From Adiantum capillus-veneris (Eukaryota > Streptophyta > Polypodiopsida > Polypodiales > Pteridaceae): DNA of 64,000 bases. A program made the translations under genes and the position numbers. Each line of letters begins with the position of its first letter. The stretch's first letter is position 1. The stretch covers positions 60,590,709 to 60,654,708 of the forward strand of contig CM043971.1 of the NCBI GenBank assembly GCA_014529385.2, written 5' to 3'. Shown here piece after piece: positions 23,389 through 34,586 of the stretch. Below the pieces are notes generated by a model. The model was given only the letters and a program-made list of their open reading frames with translations, searched no databases and was not told where the DNA came from.

Positions 23389-24000
23389 CTATAGAGACTC
23401 ACCCTCAAGGACTTCTACTTCATGCAAGGCATCTGCAAACCCCAACTTCTCATACACAGCTTCAACTATGTCTTCATCATTAGCCTGTAAGAAGGTAGCA
23501 TCCTGCACAATCAACTCATCAATCATAGCTTCTAACTTTGATGATAATTTTCCTCGGATATCTGCATAGTTTGGTAGACTTGAACTTTGTTCTTGATAGA
23601 TTTCATACTCCTCATAACGTGCTTGTACAATAGCTTCTTTGAAATACTCCCAATCGTCGTTGCAAGATCTGGTAACCTCTTGAATCTGCTCCTTCACATC
23701 TGAACTCACTAACTGCTCAAAATATTTGATCATCAATTCTTCTGGTATCCCTCTTACCTTGGTCTCTTGCTCATAGAACTCTAGGTAGCCCTGTATCCAT
23801 CAAAGAGTCGTCTTTCATCGTATTGCATCTAAAGCTGCATCCAAAGCTTCATCGATTTGCTTTTTCTTCTTTACGGTCTCAATTTCAAGCAGAGATCCTT
23901 GAACCAATTGAAGCATCTTTGAAAAATCTCGAACTGTTGACTTATCATCAAAACAGTTCGCAATTAATTCTACAAAATCATCTTCATCATCTGCTCTAAA
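23389..24000 (-). pseudogene. gypsy D gag-like remnant
   Basis: The minus strand from about 24000 down to 23389 is one frame of roughly 200 codons, interrupted by TGA at 23815-23817 and a second TGA shortly after; both could be CGA decays. Landmarks are DFVELIANCFDDKSTVRDF, WIQGYLEFYEQETKVRG and EEIYQ-like acidic segments. It lies immediately inside an LTR and primer site, which is the position of gag. The sequence family is not certain, and no zinc knuckle, protease or pol is found to its left. Confidence 0.5.
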
Positions 24001-24038
24001 TTCTCCATCTTTACCTCCCACCCCGGCTCGTTTCACGT

Positions 24039-24050
24039 CAGGTTCACCAA
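24039..24050 (-). other. putative primer binding site of gypsy D
   Basis: Just inside the LTR end the minus strand reads TTGGTGAACCTG. Gypsy E has TGGTGAACTCGATG in the same place relative to its LTR, so the two share TGGTGAAC. TGG matches the CCA end of a tRNA; the tRNA is not identified. Confidence 0.5.
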
Positions 24051-24053
24051 AGA

Positions 24054-25780
24054 TGTCGGGCAATATGTGTTCGCTACGTGAGTCGTGCAGGCGCCAGGCC
24101 TCTGGTTGTGGGAGGTGTGAAAGAGAGAGAACAAGAACAGTTGATAACTCTGGCAATCACCGCAATCATCAATTAATTGAATAATACTTTGAGTACAACT
24201 TAGTCCTTAGCCAAGGCGGGCTGTTAACAACACCATCACTTGGATTAGCTGCTGCTAAGATTAACCGGGCCATTAACGACACCGGACTTAACAAAATGTT
24301 AATCAATCTTTAGTTGATGACGGTGATAGAAATTTCCTCGTGTCGCTTTAGCTGCTTCTTCTACTTTCGAGATTTTGCAAACCTCATGTAAGTTCATTTT
24401 GTCGATCGTCATGCATCAATTATTACCAACGTGCTACAACTCCCTGCTCTTTAATTGCTATCCGAAGCTTTAACACTTGCTTGACCAATACATTTGCTTA
24501 GCCTGCCTTGTGCTTTCCTCTTCCGTGCTCATTCAACAGTTCTGAGGTCTCTCCTTCTCAAGCACTTTACGCCCCTCTTCTCTATTTTACGGCCGAGACC
24601 AAGAGAAAGTGCCCCTTCCTTGCCGACTCCTTGCTCCCTTCTTCTCTATCTTATGCATGAGACGAAGAGAGCTTTACTCTTCTTTGTTTCTTGTCAGAGC
24701 CCTCTTTCGAGAGTCTTGCATCAAGACTTGATTCAAGTCTTGCTTTGAGTATTTCTTTGAGCCTTGCTTCGGGTCTTGCTCCTTGCCTTTGTCGTCAGCT
24801 CTCTTCACCTTAACCTCAATCTCCTTTTTCCTCAACCACAATCTTATTATGACTTGCTTGGTCACGGCACAGAGAAAAGAGAGCGAGAGAGCTTCCCCTC
24901 TTCTTGCTTCGTTGATAGCTTCCTCCCTTTCTTAATTCCCTCGTTATGCCTCCAATAATCTCATGCAAAAAAAAGAGTTCTCTATTAATAGAGTGCCCCT
25001 CTCTTAAGTAGTGGCACCGGGCGTCATTGACGTGGCGCAAGAAAGACTTCGATCACGTGGAGGGGTCGACTTCTGACCTTCACAAAACCCGGCGTGAGGG
25101 GTGTCGAATATCTGCACGAGGAGACCGTAAGTAGATTTCGCTTCAGTCGTGCACTCATCCGAGCAATGCCTTGCCCAGGGCGAGCTTTATGAACACAAGA
25201 CTCCTCAAAGAAATTACTGCTCATGCATTCCAAAATCCGATCGAGAGACAAAATATCTTACATGGAACCCCGTCCGAGCTGATCGAATTGACACGGATCC
25301 GGCCCCCAGTGAATCTTGAACGGCCAATAACTTGGCAACCGGAACTCCGATTGTGCTGATCTGAAAAGACCGACGCGCTCGACAAAGTGATCACTTCAGG
25401 CATGTGCATCCATTCCATTTTTGTCACCTCACTTGCAGTTGCCCAATCCGGTACGGATTTGCAATCGCCTTAAACTTCAAAGTGCCATAGCTTCTGCACC
25501 GTGGCTCCAATCGACGAGCCATAAAGACAGGCCGGTAGAGAACTTCAAGCACTACAATTCTAGATCATAAAATCCCATCTGTGCTCACTTCAAGCATAGT
25601 CCTTTTTAGCATCATTAAGACATCAATTGACCCTTTTCAGCCGCATCTAGCATACATTAATCATTAAACTTGACCTCTTATCAAGCCCTGATCACTGCTC
25701 ACTAAATGTGTAGGCTTCAAAGAAGCTTAGCTTGCATTTTTGTGCTCTTTTTCTCATCATGGAAGCGGAGCTGCACGACA
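24054..25780 (-). repeat. LTR of gypsy-like element D
   Basis: About 1.73 kb bounded by TGTCGGGC on the left and GCACGACA on the right (TG...CA). Its right end abuts copia C sequence exactly where C similarity stops (25781), and its left end is followed by a primer site and gag on the minus strand. It is therefore the 5' LTR of a minus-strand element inserted into copia C. The partner LTR is not in the window, so the boundary rests on one copy. Confidence 0.6.
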
Positions 25781-26096
25781 CCGGACAAGAGGCATTGTTG
25801 GCACAAGTGATTGAATTCCCATGAGGGATATACTCGAGAGAGGTGAAAATTTCATGAGGTGAGGTAATGTACTTTGTAGCATCACTATCAAAATACCACA
25901 CATGTGAATCTGCAGCAAGTGACATGCATGCATCATGGACATTAGGATTGTAAGTGCACTTTGCACTAAAAGACCATCCTGCATGAACATTAACATCACA
26001 TAAGACACAACAATGACTGCATTTGTAGTGGAACCACCATTTGCAGTGGAACCACCCTCTTTATTCTTAGCCTCTTTGGCCTTCAACTTAGGACAG
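25781..26096 (-). pseudogene. copia C, piece 3: gag end and protease
   Basis: The minus strand from 26096 reads the segment following the zinc knuckle (LKAKEAKNKEGGSTANGG), then HVWYFDSDATKYITS, the protease site. The usual DSG reads DSD. It corresponds to 27514-27830 of copia B, inverted. It continues directly from 31168 once copia B is removed, and ends where gypsy D begins. Confidence 0.85.
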
Positions 26097-26322
26097 TGTT
26101 ACCATATACATGTGGTACTGATGTGTGTGAACACACTAGGACCGTTGGGGAATTTTTCCCTCTTTAGGAGGTTTTTTCTCCCGAGCATTGTATATATGCC
26201 CATCACTCTAGGGCTATCTATCTTTCCATTGCACACTAAGTAATACACTCTCTATTGTGTACCTTGAGCTTCCTTCATCTTCTCCAAGCTGTGTGTGTCT
26301 CTCTGCAACCCTAATTCCAACA
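26097..26322 (+). repeat. 5' LTR of copia B
   Basis: 226 bp, TGTTACC...CCAACA; partner of 30943-31167. Confidence 0.95.
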
Positions 26323-26324
26323 AT

Positions 26325-26336
26325 TGGTATCAGAGC
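26325..26336 (+). other. primer binding site of copia B
   Basis: TGGTATCAGAGC, two bases after the 5' LTR; complementary to initiator-Met tRNA. Confidence 0.95.
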
Positions 26337-26636
26337 AGGTTGCATCCTCCCGGGCTTAGTCGCCAGCTGCTCGAGTACATGCCTGCTCACTTTCTTCGAT
26401 TTCAGTGAGCGTTCCGCAGGTCGTCATTTCTGATTTGGGCTCATTTCGGCCTCCGTTTCCACTACAGGAAGTACTGCACAGGCTATTTCGTCATTTTGTA
26501 CAAAGTTTCTGTTAGTGTCGTTTTCTGCATAACAGGTGTCTTACAGTCTTCTACGGTTTGTGCTATATAGCACGTGTTGTTCCTGCTCTGTTTCTCCTAT
26601 TTTCGGGCAGTTTTCACATCATGTGTAGCATTTACC

Positions 26637-27646
26637 ATGGCTGAGAACAACAACACTGATGTGTTCAAGATGTTTGCTGCTGTTGAGAATAGGTTGGATG
26701 GGGACAATTACCCTATGTGGGCTTATATGATGCAACATGTTCTTGTGTCAAAGGGCGTCTGGAATATTGTGTAGGACATTGATGTGTCCTGGTTCTGAGG
26801 ATAGAGGTGATGTTGAGGATGTTGTAGGTCTTGCTGCTATTAGAGTTGTTTTGCCTATAGCAGAACACGCTCGTTGGGATGTAAAGGATGCATAGGCTCA
26901 TGCATTGATTGCATTGTTTGTGAAGTGCACCATTGTTCCTCACATTCGTTCAACAAAATCTGCAAAACAGGCTTGGGATATTTTGGTTGGTCTTTATGCA
27001 AGTCGCAATGAGGCTAAAATTGCTTTGCTGCGTAAAGAGTTGGAGTCGAAGATTATGCATGAGGAAGATGGTATGGACACTTTCCTTGCTAGTGTCAAGG
27101 ATATCAATGAGCAACTTATTTCTGCGAGGTGAAGCTATTTCAGATAGTTCCCTTGTGCAGACTGTTCTTGATGCCTTACCAGATTCTTACCAGAATTTTG
27201 CTAGTACTTGGAGACTTATGACCCAAGGAAATCCAGAAGTTGTCAAGTTTGATACATTATGCACATTACTGTTGCAAGAGTCACTTTCCAAAAAAAATAG
27301 GACTAGACAGCGTGCAGTTGAATAGGATTTTATTGCTTCTCAAACAAAGGATGATAATAGCAATGCAACCACTTCTTATGGTTCTCTTGCGAGTGGCAAA
27401 ACTTCTGTTCCTAATGCTTCTGCTGGCAGCACTTTGTCTGGAAATTCTGGTGATAAGGGCAAAAAGAAGACGCGTTGCCATTATTGTAAAGCTAATGGTC
27501 ACTTGATCAAGCAGTGTCCTAAGTTGAAGGCCAAAGAGGCTAAGAAGAAAGAGGGTGGTTCCACTGCAAATGCCGGTTCCACTACAAATGCAGCCATTGT
27601 TGAGTCTTATGTGAAAGGAGATTGTGTTGCTGATGTTGATGCATAA
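26637..27646 (+). pseudogene. copia B gag
   Basis: ATG at 26637 (MAENNNTDVFKMFAAVENRL). TAG at 26772 replaces a Gln kept in copia C (VQGIDV), and frame changes follow near 26800 and 27130. Core landmarks are WDVKDA, TKSAKQAWDILVGLYASRNE and VLDALPDSYQNFASTW. One zinc knuckle lies at 27476-27517 (CHYCKANGHLIKQC). The copia C pieces provide an independent copy for comparison. Confidence 0.85.
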
Positions 27647-27693
27647 TGGGATTTTAGCGTAGAGTGTACTTATAATCCTGTTGTCCATGATGC

Positions 27694-29126
27694 ATGCTTG
27701 TTCGTTCACATGTGTGGTATTTCGATAGTGGTGCTACAAAATTCATTACCTCACATCGTGAATTGTTTACCTCTCTCGAGTCTGTCCCTCATGGGAATTC
27801 AGTCACTTGTGCCAACTATGCCTCTTATCCGATTCAGGGAGGTGGAGAGATTGTGCTTACTGCTGGAAATGGCAGTTCCTTCACACTTGTTGATGAACTT
27901 TATGTACCTGTGATCAAGAAGAATCTCTTGTCTGTATCCACACTTGCTAAACTTAGACTTGTAGTCAAATTTGTGGATGACAGATGTACAATTCATGATC
28001 TCAATTTCGGGCATCTGGCCTTTTGTGCCATGGTCTGTATAAGCTTACTTTGTATGACAAGTGTGGAAAATTTTTTGCAAATGCTATTGCAGATTCAAGG
28101 GCTATTTCAGATGCAAAACTTTGGCATGCACGTTTTGGTCATCTGAATTTTGTCAGTTTGCTGTGTTTGCAGAAATCTGATATGGTTGCTTCTTTGCCGC
28201 CTCTTGAAGCACCTACCAAACATGTTTGTGAGGGATGTATTTTGGGTAAGATGCAGCGTTCTAAGTTTCCAAAGGATGGTTCAGTTCGGGCCACATGCAG
28301 GTTGCAGCTTGTGCATAGTGATGTTTGTGGGCCCATGCAAACTCTGTCCTTGGGCAATTACCTTTACTTCGTGACTTTCATTGATGATTACTCCAGGCAT
28401 GCATGGGTATTTCCGCTTAAAGGGAAGTCCAAAGTTTTTATGTGCTTCAAACAATTTCTGGCTATGGCTGAAAATGTCTCGAAATGTACTATGGGCACCC
28501 TCCATTCAGATCGAGGGGGGGAGTATATGTCTCATGAATTAAATGCATTTTTGGCTAGTTTTGGGATAAAATACCAATGTATAGTGCCTTATACACCTCA
28601 ACAAAATGGTGTTGCTGAGAAGAAAAAGAGGTCGCTGAAGGAAATGGCACGATGTCTGGTCAAAAGTCAAGATTTGACGCATTCTTTTTGGCTTGAGGCC
28701 ATCATGTGTGCCACTTATGTACTTAACAGGTTCCCTATGAAAGCTTTGCAGTCTATTACTCCATATGAAGCATGGCATGATAGAAAGCCTTCTATTGAGC
28801 ACATCCATGCTTTTGGCTGTTTGGCATATGCTTTGGTGCCACAAACACATTGCACAAAACTGGATGATAAGGTTGTCAAATGTATTTTTGTTGGTTATAG
28901 TGCTGAAATCAAAGGTTACAAGTTATATCATCCGCAAACAAAGCGTATTCTGTTTTCACGGGATGTCGTGTTTGTGGAAGATTCTGTTCAACCCTTGTTG
29001 TCATGTACTAGAGACAGTAATGTAAGCTCACAGGACATTTATGACACTTTGTTGCCTCTTTTCAATGGTGGAAATATGGATGTAAGTTCCAATGAGGCAA
29101 ATGTACAGCCTGTGGGGGTTTCTTAA
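27694..29126 (+). pseudogene. copia B protease and integrase
   Basis: The protease site is WYFDSGATKFIT (Asp at 27724). After one frame change near 28020 the integrase is open for 367 codons to 29126. The GAG-pre-integrase zinc region is LWHARFGHLNF ... CEGCILGK. Catalytic residues are Asp 28320 (HSDVCGP), Asp 28509 (HSDRGGEY) and Glu 28617 (GVAEKKK), with D-35-E spacing kept. The C-terminal FGCLAYALVP and VGYSAEIKGYKLY segments are typical of copia. This is the best preserved integrase in the window. Confidence 0.92.
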
Positions 29127-29210
29127 AATGTTACAGATTAGACTATTATTGATGCAGATGCACATGATGTACTTGATTAGGAAAGGGCTAAAAATGATTA
29201 GGCTAGAGGT

Positions 29211-30110
29211 ATGCCAAAATGGTTGGTGCACACTTTGCGTGACAGTAAATTGGATGCACCTTTGTCTAGTCGTACTCGTTCTGGCTCTCGCCATGCATCT
29301 TATGCATCAAATTGTTATGCTTTGGCTATGTCTAGCTTACATGATGTTGAGGAGCCTTTGTCTTTTGATGAAGCAAAGAATTTAAAAAATTGGATGTCTA
29401 CCATGCAATCAGAATATGATGCACTTATAGAAAATGACACATGGAATTTATGTGATTTACCTCTTGGCAAAAAGGCCATTGGTATGAAGTGGGTTTACAA
29501 GTTGAAACGCAAGCTGGATGGTAAGATCGATCGCCATAAGGCTCGACTTGTTGAAAAGGGTTATTCACAACAAAAAGCCATAGATTATGAAGAGACTTTT
29601 GATCCCACTTGTCGTATGACTATTATGCATTTTTTATGTGCATTGGCAGCTCATTTTGGTTGGGATGTACATCAATCAGACATTGTTACTACTTTCTTGA
29701 ATGGTGACATATTTGAGGAAGTTTATGTAACACAGCCTCACAGTTTTGTCATAAAAGGACAAGAGGACAAAGTGTACAGATGTAAGAAGGCTTTGTATGG
29801 GTTGAAGTAGTCTCCTCGTGATTAGTATGAGAAAGCTGACACTCATTTGGTTAAATGAGGCTTTCGTAACAGTCCAACAGAAAGCACATTGTATGTAAAG
29901 CGTGAGGGTGATGTACTTCTCATTGTGGTTCTTTATGTCGATGATTTGCTGATCACTGGACCAAATGAGAGACATATTATGGAATTTGAGGCTGATTTGA
30001 ATGTTGCATCATTACTTGGGTATAGAGTTTAAGCAGTGTGATGGTGGTATTTCCTTGTGTCAGAAACATTACATAGAGACATTGCTATGTAAGTTTGGAC
30101 TTGAGGATTG
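29211..30110 (+). pseudogene. copia B reverse transcriptase
   Basis: Open from 29211 to TAG at 29808 and then readable through further stops. Motifs: KWVYKLKRKLDGKIDRHKAR, YEETFDPTCRM, QSDIVTTFLNGDIFEEVYV, CKKALYGLK followed by a stop where Gln is expected, and the catalytic YVDD at 29934-29945 (VVLYVDDLLITG). Frame breaks follow from about 30010. Confidence 0.9.
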
Positions 30111-30129
30111 AAAACCTATTGCCACTCCC

Positions 30130-30870
30130 ATGGAAATAGGTTTAAAGTTGAGTCTACATGATGCTGGAGATCCTGCTGATGTCAGTCTTTACCAAACTAT
30201 TGTTGGCTGCCTCATTTATGTATGCCACACGAGGCCAGATATTCAGTTTGCAGTCTCACAGGTCAGTAGATTTATGCATAGCCCAGGGTCTAAGCATTGG
30301 CAGTCTGTCAAGAGGATTTTCCGCTACCTTAGTGATAGTTTACATCTTGCCTTGTTTTATCCCAAGGGGGGATCATTGCTGCTAGACTTACATGCTTTTT
30401 CAGACTTAGATTGGGCTGATTGTTTTGACACGCGAGTGTCCACAAGTGGTTTTTGTTTCATGCTTGGCAGTTCATGTATATCATGGTTGAGCAAGAAGGA
30501 ACCTACTATCGCCACTTCAAGTTGTGAGGCTGAGTACAGGGCAGTCTTCACAGCTACGGTTGAGTGTGTATGGCTCAGATCCCTTATTGCTGATTTGGGT
30601 GCGGGACAAGACACTGCCAACACTATCTACACTGACAATCAGAGTGCATTGGCAGTTGCAAGGAACCCAGTTTTTCATGCTCGCACAAAGCACATCATGA
30701 GGTGCATTACCACTATGTTAGGGAGAGGATCTCAGCAGGCATGAGAGTTCATCTTGGCTTTTGTGCCAACACAGGACAACCTTGCAGATCTTTTCACAAA
30801 GGCATTGTCTCGTGAGAAGCTTGAAGATTTTCGCAAAGCTTTGGGCTTACTCCCCTTTGTGGACTGATCA
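30130..30870 (+). pseudogene. copia B RT thumb and RNase H
   Basis: VGCLIYVCHTRPDIQFAVSQ, then RNase H motifs LDWADCFDTRVSTSGF, SCEAEYRAV, IYTDNQSALAVARNP, and, after TGA at 30742, ADLFTKALSREKLEDF. Nearly open; one stop within the end of RNase H. Confidence 0.9.
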
Positions 30871-30930
30871 TGTCCTCAAGGCATGGCACTTCCCTTTACT
30901 CATGTGCCACCTCTCGTTCACCGCATCACT

Positions 30931-30942
30931 CCAGGGGAGATT
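30931..30942 (+). other. polypurine tract of copia B
   Basis: CCAGGGGAGATT directly precedes the 3' LTR. Confidence 0.75.
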
Positions 30943-31167
30943 TGTTACCATATACATGTGGTAGTGATGTGTGTGACCACACTAGGACCGCTGGGGCATT
31001 TTTCCCTCTTTAGGAGTTTTTTCTCCCGAGAATTTTATATACGCCCATCACTCTAGGGCTATCTATCTTTCCATTGCACACTAAGTAGTACACTCTCTAT
31101 TGTGTGCCTTGAGCTTCCTTCATCTTCTCCAAGCTATGTGTGTCTCTTTGTAGCCCTAATTCCAACA
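30943..31167 (+). repeat. 3' LTR of copia B
   Basis: 225 bp; same ends as 26097-26322. Confidence 0.95.
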
Positions 31168-31648
31168 AACACTGGTTGATCAAGTGATCATTATCTTTAC
31201 AATGATGGCAACCCATCTTCTTTTTTCCCTTATCACCAGAATTTCTAGAAAAATTGCTGCTAGCAAAAGCATTAAGAACAAAATTTTTGCCACTCGTAGC
31301 AGAACCATAAGAAGTGGTGCTGTTAGCACCCTTTCTTTGAGAAGCAATAAAAGCCTGTTCAAGTGCACAGTACCTAGTCCTGTTTTTTTTGGAAAGTGAC
31401 TCTTGCAACAGCAATGTGCATAATGCATCAAACTTGACAGCTTCAAGATTTCCTTGGGTCATAAGCCTCCAAGTACTAGCAAAAGTCTGTAAGAATCTGG
31501 TAAGGCATCAAGTACAATCTGCACAAGGGTACTGTCTAAAATGACCTCACCTACAAACATAAGTTGCTCATTGGTATCCTTGAGACCAGTAAGGAAAGTG
31601 TCCATATCATCTTCCTCATGCATAATTTTTTATTCCAGCTCTTTACGC
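31168..31648 (-). pseudogene. copia C, piece 2: gag middle
   Basis: The minus strand from 31648 reads RKELE, a stop, KIMHEEDDMDTFL and on to the zinc knuckle (CHHCKDNDHLINQC) at the lower edge. It corresponds to 27031-27515 of copia B. The upper edge joins to 57600 when gypsy E is removed, and the lower edge joins to 26096 when copia B is removed. Confidence 0.88.
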
Positions 31649-33653
31649 TGTCGAGTAATTTGCGGTCTTGCTAGGAAAGCGATGGGCTTCTGGCTGTGAG
31701 AGTTTAAGAGAGAACTCTAAAAAACTATATGAAGGAGTTAAACCATAGATGCCATGAATTCTAGGGTTTGGAAGGAAGTGCAATCAAAGAAGCCCCACTC
31801 TTTCTCCCTTGCATTCACACACTCAAAGAAAGAACATAGAAGAGAATATCAAAACAACACAAAGATAAAAACATCAAGGCTATGGTCATATCGTATCATG
31901 GGGAATATGAAAGGGTCAATAGATGAGTTAATAGCATTCAATATTTATCGACCAAACACGCTACAAATTTTTTGTTGGAATTGTAGTTTTGTGTTTACCA
32001 TAATATATATGTTTTGTCTAGTGATTGGGATTAATTGTGTGTACAAATCCTCTTGGTTCATGGCAAGATAACTACACTTACGTCAAAAGAAAAGTTATAG
32101 TCCATAAGAGGTAGTATGATGGGATCCGGTGAAAGAAGTATTTCATATTGAGCCTTTCTGAGCCAAAGAGAAACACTATACGTTGCTAAAAGTGTATCTT
32201 ATGGCTAGTCCATACGTTAATTCTAATAGATCACATAGAGTGGAAGCAATAGAAATTCTCATCATGTGGATTATTTATCTAGGATAGTATGTGAGAAATG
32301 AAGATATGAGAGAAGTGAAGAGATGAGAAGTTTTCCTCCCAAGCCCTATTCTTGCCCATAGGCAATAAGGATACTCTGGGAACAGATGTACTTGTAGCAA
32401 GGAGGACCTATAATTTGTAGAGAGAATGAATTTCTAGAGTGAGAGAGATAGGTTTGGTTAGAGAGGGAGATGGAATCAAAGATATATGTTGGATTAGAGA
32501 TATAAGGTAGGATTAAAGCTGAAAAAGAAAACAACAATAAATCAACAAAATATCAAAGTAAAACACATCTTACTTGACAAACTCTTCGGGAGTTGTTCAC
32601 CATTATGATGGAGAGAGAAGAAGTTGGGAGACTTCAGCTTTGATTGATGCACCAAGCTCAAGATCTTCTTTGATTATAGTTGATCTTACAATGATAGCCT
32701 ACAAGTATGGCTAGTTCTCCTCTAGGAGCAAGTGTAGGCTTAAGCTTATGTTAATGGCTAAGTACAAGTAGGCAACAATCCTCTCACTCACTCATGGATC
32801 ATCTCATGAATTGCTTGAATGGTTTTTAAGGAAGAAGAGGTCCCCTTTTATAGGTGAAGGGAATCCCCAAGGGTTTACACAAGAAGAGAAGAGACAGTGT
32901 GAACATAAACGGGCAAAGTGTGAAATGAGTTGTCCCTGCATGATGTGGGCAGACTGGGGTCCAGTATTTTGATCATATCTCCTTAACCGTGGCTCCAAAT
33001 TAAAACGTAAAAATATGGATAAAAAATTCAGCTCATTAGCTAAGACGCCCATTCTAGATACTTTTTCCAATTTGGATTGGAACCTTGTGTATCAAAATAG
33101 GGTACAATTTTGGCAGAAAAAGTCTTCTTGTGGTCCCCTTAGCCTAGACTTTTATTTGATTCCAACGGACACCTCATGCCATATGAAAGCATGGCATTGC
33201 TCCTTGACAAAGTTTTGTAATCATGCTTGCAATAATGCATTAAAATAGATATATCTTTGAAAATCATGCCACCTAGTGTCCCACTAGGATTTGATTCCTT
33301 GCTAGTAGCTATTAAAAAGAAATATAATAAAAATATGAAAAGTACATAGAAATATATTGAAAGTTACCCTAGATATAGTATCTAGCTAGGGTGTGAGATG
33401 ATAATGAGGTAGTAGAAATAAATAATCAATGCATTTTGCCCCAAGTTAAAGAGGCGGAGCTATTGATGCTTTTCCTATAGTACTTTTTAATGGTAAAGTA
33501 AGAATATGTTACCCTTGAGATAAAATATAGGATGAGATAGAAAGCTTATTATTATACTTAGATACACTATAAGAAATATAATTATGTATCTAGAAAGTTG
33601 CAAGATAGATCTTGTAGCATGCGTTTCCACTATGTACGTGTCACAGCACGACA
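31649..33653 (-). repeat. 3' LTR of gypsy E
   Basis: 2005 bp. At about 33518-33525 (CCTTGAGATAAA) it keeps the empty site of the CACTA element found in the partner LTR. Confidence 0.9.
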
Positions 33654-33665
33654 TCCACCCCCTCT
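33654..33665 (-). other. polypurine tract of gypsy E
   Basis: The minus strand reads AGAGGGGGTGGA immediately before the 3' LTR, fixing the element's orientation. Confidence 0.8.
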
Positions 33666-33679
33666 AAACCTGCCACATT

Positions 33680-34586
33680 ATCTCTTTGTAAGATCAGCCC
33701 TCTTGTACATCTTCCTTGATTTCTTCTTCATTGGATGATTCCAAAGCTTCATATTTTCTTTAATCTTCAATTGTGTTTTTCTCTTCCTCCTCATCAACAT
33801 CTTCTGGATCATTGTCTCATTTTCTCTTAAGCCTTTTTATCCTTTTTCCTACAATGTGAATCTTTACTTCTATACCATCTAGTTCAGACAATCTATAAGT
33901 AGCATTTTCATGCACATACTTTACAACATACGGCAAACCATCTTTTTGATAACTTACACATGACTGTGTGGTGGTTATCGAGGCTACTATCATACACTAA
34001 AACCCAGTCACCTTTGTCACTTGCTCTACTCCTAAGCCGATGTCACTTATCAAAGTAGTACTTGTTTTTCAACCTTGCATTTTTGAGTCATTCTTTTGTA
34101 GCCTCAATGTCTCTAGATCTTCTCTCTAGTTGCCTTATGTGCAAGGCAAGGATACCTTCCCTGCTAAGCTCCTCTTACCAAGGTAGTACATTCCATGTGG
34201 GAATTGTATCTTCAATTGGCATCATTGGCTTTTGACCATACATTAGCTCCGCAGGCATGTAGCTAGTTTTACTGAGCTATTTGTTGTACGATCAGCCCAT
34301 AAAGCATATGGTAACAATTTTTTCCATTCACCAACTCTTCCTTCACAAGCCTTGGCCAAAGCTTTGATGATAGGAGAATGCCCTGTTTCCCTCTTTCCAT
34401 TGCCTTCAGGGTTGTAAGATGTAGTAAGAGAGATTGATTCCTAATCTGGAAAAGAACTCCCTTGCTTCCTCGGCATCCACTTCACCTCGGTCTATAGTGA
34501 TCTTTCCCAAACAACCATAACGGAAAATCACCTCATCAAGAAGGAATTTGCATACAGCTTCTGTGTTTTTTGCTCTTTACACTAGT
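33680..34586 (-). pseudogene. gypsy E integrase, core and C-terminal part
   Basis: The minus strand from 34586 reads NTEAVCKFLLDEVIFRYGC, ITIDRGEVDAEEAREFFSRL (second catalytic Asp), then in shifted frames a YALWADRTT-like trace, YMPAELMYGQKPMMPIEDTI and a long charged C-terminus. Many stops and frameshifts. It is separated from the integrase N-terminus by the 34587-35838 insertion. Confidence 0.75.

Larger units (their letters stand above)
26097..31167 (+). mobile_element. Ty1/copia retrotransposon B (full length, broken frames)
   Basis: 5071 bp with LTRs of 226 and 225 bp starting TGTTACC and ending CCAACA. They differ at about 12 positions and one indel by eye (around 5 percent). It has an initiator-Met primer site, the order gag-PR-INT-RT-RNase H, and a purine tract before the 3' LTR. 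It is inserted, in opposite orientation, in the gag gene of a relative (copia C): joining 31168 to 26096 on the minus strand restores continuous gag homology. The target duplication is imperfect (GACA left, AACA right). Confidence 0.93.

Noticed and set aside
24494..25427. Several 60-85 codon frames within 24.5-25.4 kb.
   Set aside because: They lie in the LTR of gypsy D and are Leu/Ser-rich translations of CT-rich DNA.
31754..33250. Open frames within the gypsy E LTRs (also 51295-52035).
   Set aside because: They differ in frame and length between the two LTR copies and show no domains.
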